Shown here: one piece after another, positions 22,525 to 27,023 of the stretch
Layout: each line of letters begins with the position of its first letter
Numbering within the stretch: the stretch's first letter is position 1
Assembly (NCBI GenBank): GCA_015679605.1
Contig: JAAAVE010000083.1
Coordinates: forward strand, 1 to 27,023
Direction: 5' to 3'
Source: Podila epigama
Taxonomy: Eukaryota > Mortierellomycota > Mortierellomycetes > Mortierellales > Mortierellaceae
Length of the DNA stretch: 27,023 nt
Program-made: the position numbers and the translations under genes
The notes under the pieces: generated by a model
What the model was told of the DNA's origin: nothing
Database searches by the model: none
Seen by the model: the letters and a program-made list of their open reading frames with translations, nothing else

Positions 22525-24206
22525 ATGTCGGCACCTCCCCAGCCTGAGCCTTTGCTGGCTATCACCAACTGTGACGCGTATGAAGGCCAAATCCTTGCTC
22601 TGCGGCTGGCCGCGCATCTCGAAGGTTGCTTCGGTGTAGCTGTGGACGAGACGGGTACCCTGGTTAACGTCAGAGGCGACACCATGGGAACAGACACTTC
22701 CATGACCACAACTGTCGCCTCAGAGGACAACACACACAAGCACAAGACCAAAAACAAACCTAAAAGACCACGTCCGCAAATTGTGTGTCTCGCCCGCGAC
22801 TTGACCAAGTGCACGAGTTTGCAAAACTGTCGTTTCGTCAAGCTGGTCCAGATTTCCTTTGACAAACCTGACATCATCGCTGTTGCTCTCCGTGGCATAA
22901 AATCTGTAGTCCTAGTTCCCACGATGGAAGAGAACCAGGTTGATATGGCGCATCAGCTCCTCGACATTATGGCCAAAGAGCAGGTTATCCGATGTATTCT
23001 CATCTCGGCCATCGGTACTGACGCCCCCGAAAAGGGACATCTTAACAACTATCGCCGAATCGAAGAAAAAGTGGAGAGTACCATGCAACGATGGACCATT
23101 CTTCGGTAAATAGGATCCATCGATGTACTTTTTTTTCATGAGCATTATAACACTGTCGTTTGCATGTTATTCTTTCATTTTGCTTCTAATAACATTATTC
23201 TTGAAAATAGCCAAGGATTTCTCTTCGAGTGCTTGTTCTATTGGATTCCTATGGTCCAAAACCAAGGAATCATTGGCATGCCCATCGGGCCAGAGTTCGA
23301 GTTTACACCTTTGCACATTGGCAATCTCGGTGATGCACTCGTCTCGGTGACTTTTCCATCCACTGACAATGATGGTGATGGTCATGGTAATATTCGTGGC
23401 CACATGGTTAATGATGGTGTCGGTGACATGAATTCAGCAATGATGCAATCCACAGCCACTCCAAAGCTGATTAAGACCTTGCGACACATCCCACTTACAT
23501 CAGAGAGATTTGACAGACAGACCTACACCTTGACCGGGCCTCAGCGTATGACTGGCCCTAAACTCGTCGAACAACTCAACCAAGCTCTCAAGAATCGCCC
23601 AGAGACGAGTGACAAGGCGAGTACTAAGCATAATGAAGAGTGTCATAATAATAGTAATGTTGGTGAAAAACAGTATGACAATTGACTGAACTTGTTTTTG
23701 TGTCTCGGCATGATCATATTCCTACTTAATAGCTGGCTACACCAGTCACGTACAAGACTATTACTCGAGATGAGTGCAAGACCTATCTGTTTTCACTTCG
23801 AGAGACCAACATGCCTCCAAAGGATGATTCTCCTGGCTTCTTTGTCTCCATTTCGCGAGTCTTTGACCGACAAAGACACATGTGGGACATGAGTGCTCTT
23901 TTCAAAAGTCTGAAAGGGGTCTCGGAGAATCCGGTTGGCCAGAACCGCCAGGACATGGTGGGCGACGAGACCGGCGCGCGTAAGGACTCAATGATACCAT
24001 CCAAAGGCTCAGAGCCCCATGTGGAGCCTCCGAACAACACTGAAGTTGAAATGCTGTTGGATCTCATGGACTACATCAATGAGGGCAAGGCTTCTTTCCT
24101 CTCCGGTGACTTTGAAAAGATCACTGGTCATCAAGGCATGGGGCCCGAGAAGTTTTTTGAGAAGCACGGGCCCGAGTTCCGACAGCGCCCTCCTAATGAT
24201 GCCTGA
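22525..24206 (+). CDS. NmrA-like (atypical SDR) NAD(P)-binding protein (three exons)
   Basis: Model: 22525-23105, 23211-23616, 23733-24206 (introns of 105 bp, GTAAAT...ATAG, and 116 bp, GCGAGT...ATAG), 486 aa. The order of elements is that of NmrA-type Rossmann proteins: the beta strand FVKLVQISFD, then IIAVALRGIKSVVLVPT (the D...AL.G...V.L.P pattern), IRCILISAIGTDAPE, IEEKVESTMQRWTILRQGFLFE, then the LPxGP-like MPIGPEF and LHIGNLGDALVSV, YTLTGPQRMTGPKLVEQL and PVTYKTITRDE. The usual glycine-rich GxxGxxG after strand 1 is absent; instead LLAITNCDAYEGQILA is seen. A Lys/Thr-rich loop follows it (about 65-88). Classical NmrA binds NAD and represses the GATA factor AreA; many homologues are uncharacterised redox-sensor-like proteins. 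A 150-residue C-terminal extension after YKTI is not recognised. It could be a sensor or pseudo-enzyme. Confidence 0.7.
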
Positions 24207-24534
24207 AATCCGCACGAAGTCAATGCGCAGTCTTTTCTTCAAAGGGGTCACTATAGCCTCCTGTTTGCTGTCTTGACTTTTGGGCTCCATTCGGTAGCAT
24301 GCTATTCGTAGCATTCCTGTCACTTCATCTCTTTTCTTTTTTACACCTTTTGCACCATTTTCATCTTGGCGTTCTCGCGGTCCTTTCATTTTTTTCTTTT
24401 TAGCTCTGTTCTTGTGCCACCAATTTAAAAAAAGTAACACGTGATTCTCTGTGTCTCGGTTGGGAGAACATCCTGTTGTGCATCAATCCACTTCAAACAT
24501 CAATTTGAACAAACCTCAATTCGAAAAAGACAAG
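24207..24534 (+). promoter_or_regulatory. Intergenic region before dephospho-CoA kinase
   Basis: The 328 bp are mostly pyrimidine-rich on the plus strand (24310-24410). They carry a CACGTGA at 24438-24444, 97 nt before the kinase ATG. No gene and no clear polyadenylation hexamer for the upstream gene were seen. Confidence 0.45.
24438..24444 (+). promoter_or_regulatory. CACGTGA E-box upstream of dephospho-CoA kinase
   Basis: Same seven bases and orientation as the motif at 22364-22370, here 97 nt upstream of the start codon. A bHLH-type binding site is a reasonable guess. Confidence 0.35.
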
Positions 24535-25534
24535 ATGAAGGTCGTAGGTCTTACAGGAGGGATTGCTTCTGGTACTGCTTGATAGCGTTGCTTTCGTCAA
24601 GACTTGTTCATGCAGGCTCTTTGATGAATGATAAAAAAAAAAGAATAGCTAACAGACGATAAAACCTCCGCCTCAACTTGTACATAGGCAAATCGACCGT
24701 TGTCTCAACTATTCACACTCTCAATATCCCTGTCATCGACTGCGATGTCCTTGCAAGACTTGTGGTCGAACCAGGCCAACCTGCGTATAAGAAACTCGCC
24801 AACCACTTTGGCGCCACTGTCTTCCAGCACGAACAGATTGGTCAGCCCTTGGACCGTGCAAAGCTCGGCTCCATCGTTTTCTCAGATGCCGCCCAACGAC
24901 GAGTACTCAATTCGATTGTCCACCCAGCGGTTCGAGACGAGATTCTAAAGAGGCTGTTCAAGTATTGGATCAAAGGCACCGCACTCGTTGTCATTGATGT
25001 CCCCTTACTGTTGGAAGGGGAGCTTTGGCGTATTGTCAGCGAAGTAATTGTGGTCTACTGGTGAGTGAGCATATTTCTTTATAACGTTTCTTCTCTCTCC
25101 TTATTACTTGGGAGTGATAGATAGAACAAGAATGGATGAATGCAATAGCAATGATACTCACAAACGTGGTTGTTCACTCCCTTCATATCGTCATACCCGT
25201 CAACTCTCCGTTCAGTCCTCCTGAGGTCCAACTGCAGCGGATTCAGTCTCGCGATGGACTATCAGCTAAAGAAGCTCAGGCACGCATTGATGCCCAACGC
25301 CCCCTGGTTGAGAAGGTCAAATATGCAGACTATGTTATCAACAACGTTTCTGAACTTGAATCTCTAAGACGGTCGACTCTTCAAGTCATGGATGCCCTAA
25401 AACCAAACCCAATCTGGACCGTCCTAGCCTACTTCCCACCCATTACTCTGCTCCTCGCCGGCTGGGTAATCGCTCGTAGACATATCAAGGGTGATCCCCG
25501 AAAAACAAGCACTGCAAACAAGAATCGGGCCTAG
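24535..25534 (+). CDS. CAB5: Dephospho-CoA kinase with C-terminal membrane segment (three exons)
   Basis: Model: 24535-24571, 24688-25060, 25216-25534 (introns of 116 and 155 bp), 242 aa, close to yeast Cab5. It catalyses the last step of CoA synthesis, ATP-dependent phosphorylation of the 3'-OH of dephospho-CoA. The Walker A loop GGIASGKST (8-16) is interrupted by the first intron after the first base of the Gly13 codon. VIDCDVLAR (28-36) carries the substrate-binding aspartates, HPAVRDEI the conserved HP motif, and VVIDVPLLLEGELW the DxPLLxE-type motif. RDGLSAKEAQARIDAQ forms the lid and DYVINNVSEL closes the fold. Residues about 203-223 are a hydrophobic helix followed by a basic tail, consistent with the ER, mitochondrial outer membrane or lipid-droplet association reported for fungal Cab5. 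The ATG at 24535 gives the expected short MKVVGLTGG start. Confidence 0.93.
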
Positions 25535-25804
25535 ATTCATGTTCCCTTCTTTCAGAAATATCTATTATAGTTGCGTTATTTTTAGGTGTCTGTTTTCTAC
25601 AAATGACTTTTCTACAGGTCGTATACCCTACAAGTTTGGAGGAGGGTTGTTGAACATGAGGAGGAAAAAAATGCTTTTTGCCGAGATTTGTAAGGATGTA
25701 GCTTGAAAAAAAAGTTCAAATATTAAAAAAGACAAAAGAGTGATTCCTGACAAGCTTCTCCCTTTGCAGCGAAAGCCACGTAACGTCCATGGTGACTACG
25801 CAAC

Positions 25805-26895
25805 TTAACGCTTCCTTGGTCTCACGTCGATATCATTGACTGAGTGCAACATAATCTTGTTTTGGTTAGGTACTAGGGCCCCGGAATGACCCTAAAATCA
25901 CAACAATATGTTTGCAGGCCATGTTAGACATTACACAGTACACAAGACATCTACAACGTTCATCCTATCTCTTCCTATAAATTCATTACCTTGTTCCAAT
26001 CGTAGCTGATCGCATATGCAAAGATGGTACCATCATGGTTGAAGCATGTACTGGAAATGGGGCTTCCCACTTTCGGGAACGTCTTGAGTTTTTGGCGAGA
26101 GTCCTTATCCCAGAAAGCAAATCCACCATCTGAACCCGCAGTGGAGAATGTACCGTGCTTAGGATGCCAGTTGATGCAATTGACTGCATATACTGTCGCC
26201 TTATCCCTCAATGTCTGACCACCATCACGATGGCATTTGAATGAAAAGTTGAGTCTAAGGTGCGGGACAAAAGAATGAACAATACATCATGGAGTTAGAT
26301 TTTGGCCAGTTGAAAGCAAACGAATGATACACAGTGCCTTGTCAAAGACGTACGATGAATCCTTATCCTCGACATATTGAATCGCAACTCTGCCCTCAAT
26401 GCTTCCAATACCGTATCCTGTACCAGTAGGGAAGCAGGAAATGGTTCTCGTTTGCCACTTGAGGGGACTGACTTGTTGCTTAAATGGTGTGGTGGGGTTG
26501 TTGAGATCATAGAGATAGACATGGCGATCGGCTGTTCCTGCAACTAGTAATGGGAATACACTGTCCATGGCATAGAGTCGCTCCGGAAGGCTGATTGTCG
26601 AAATAGGTGATGACTGGCGAGTGTCCCAATACTAACAAGAATTCAATAAAATGCTGTTTAAGTATACAGTGATTTCATGGCGCCATTAATTAATCTTTCA
26701 GTGTTTGTAATTGCTTACCTTGACTGTTTTGTCCCAGCTTCCAGTGGCAAGAATGGGTGCAGTTCCCTCCTTGTTTACCCAGCGTACTTCCCGAATAGGA
26801 GCGTCATGTTGAGCGACTTGGGTCGATTGGCCGGTTGCTATGTCAAAGAGTTGACCGATCTTGTCTGCGCCTCCTGATGCTAGTTTGCTTCCATC
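25805..26895 (-). CDS. GLE2: Rae1/Gle2-type WD40 mRNA export factor, C-terminal part (5' end outside window)
   Basis: Recognised exons on the minus strand: 26895-26719, 26631-26354, 26254-25990 and 25891-25805 (introns of 87, 99 and 98 bp), giving 268 aa; roughly the first 90-100 residues are missing. Rae1 landmarks are DGSKLASGGADK, ILATGSWDKTVKYWDTRQ, LPERLYAMD, GSIEGRVAIQYVE, FSFKCHRD, INWHPKHGTFSTAGSDGGFAFWDKD and FAYAISYDWNKGH, ending in DVRPRKR. Rae1/Gle2 is a beta-propeller that binds the GLEBS motif of Nup98-type nucleoporins and works in mRNA export. The last 28 codons form a separate exon reached through GTAATG...TTTTAG in phase 0. Between 26896 and 27023 I see intronic sequence and no exon I can assign; a run of T ends the window. 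Confidence 0.93.
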
Positions 26896-27023
26896 CTACA
26901 CACCAAAAATCAATTAAAATAATCCTGTCAGTGCCGATCGAGAGCATTCAGCGAACGCGTGGGTTAGAAAATGGCTGAGCACATCTCGAGCTTATTCACT
27001 GCGCCCAATTTTTTTTTTTTTTT

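Noticed and set aside
24535-25534. Recent bacterial origin of the CoaE-like gene
   Set aside because: It has two typical fungal introns and a eukaryotic-type C-terminal membrane segment, and eukaryotes have their own Cab5 lineage.

Overview
The window is eukaryotic, intron-rich DNA from a filamentous fungus. The evidence is short GT...AG introns (mostly 80-280 bp), a WSC-domain wall sensor, a fungal-type Mtc6 protein, a Chm7/CHMP7 ESCRT protein and an Mrh4-like mitochondrial helicase. The intron density, polyglutamine and CA-rich leaders suggest an early-diverging lineage such as Mortierellomycotina. That placement is inferred from style, not from a marker.

Layout, left to right. (1) At 1-24 (-) there are only the first eight codons of a gene reading off the left edge; they look like an XPG/FEN1-type N-terminus. 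(2) 499-1976 (+): glutamine-rich protein I do not recognise, two exons. (3) 3423-6193 (+): WSC-domain single-pass membrane protein, three exons. (4) 7097-10835 (+): Mtc6-like membrane glycoprotein, four exons. (5) 12711-11479 (-): U1A/U2B''-type snRNP protein, four exons. (6) 13002-14939 (+): Mrh4-like mitochondrial DEAD-box helicase, two exons. (7) 16340-15049 (-): 4-hydroxyphenylpyruvate dioxygenase, two exons. (8) 17334-19701 (+): SETD6/Rkm4-type lysine methyltransferase, nine exons. (9) 22192-19886 (-): CHMP7/Chm7, three exons. (10) 22525-24206 (+): NmrA-like NAD(P)-binding protein, three exons. (11) 24535-25534 (+): dephospho-CoA kinase, three exons. (12) 26895-25805 (-): C-terminal four exons of a Rae1/Gle2 WD40 mRNA-export factor whose 5' end lies beyond the right edge.

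The genes are housekeeping or cell-biology genes with no shared pathway, no operon-like order and no cluster of the kind seen for secondary metabolism. Several pairs share short divergent promoters (1/2, 5/6, 7/8, 9/10). Others converge with short 3' gaps (4/5, 6/7, 8/9, 11/12). Exon junctions given here were worked out by hand from splice sites, phase and family conservation.

I found no convincing new multi-gene system. The observations most worth checking are two apparent GC-AG introns in neighbouring divergent genes, a stop-free in-frame intron in the methyltransferase, an NmrA-like protein without the usual glycine-rich nucleotide loop, a shared CACGTGA promoter motif, and large low-complexity insertions in the Mtc6, WSC and CHMP7 proteins. 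No complete tRNA or rRNA gene, transposable element or CRISPR array was seen.
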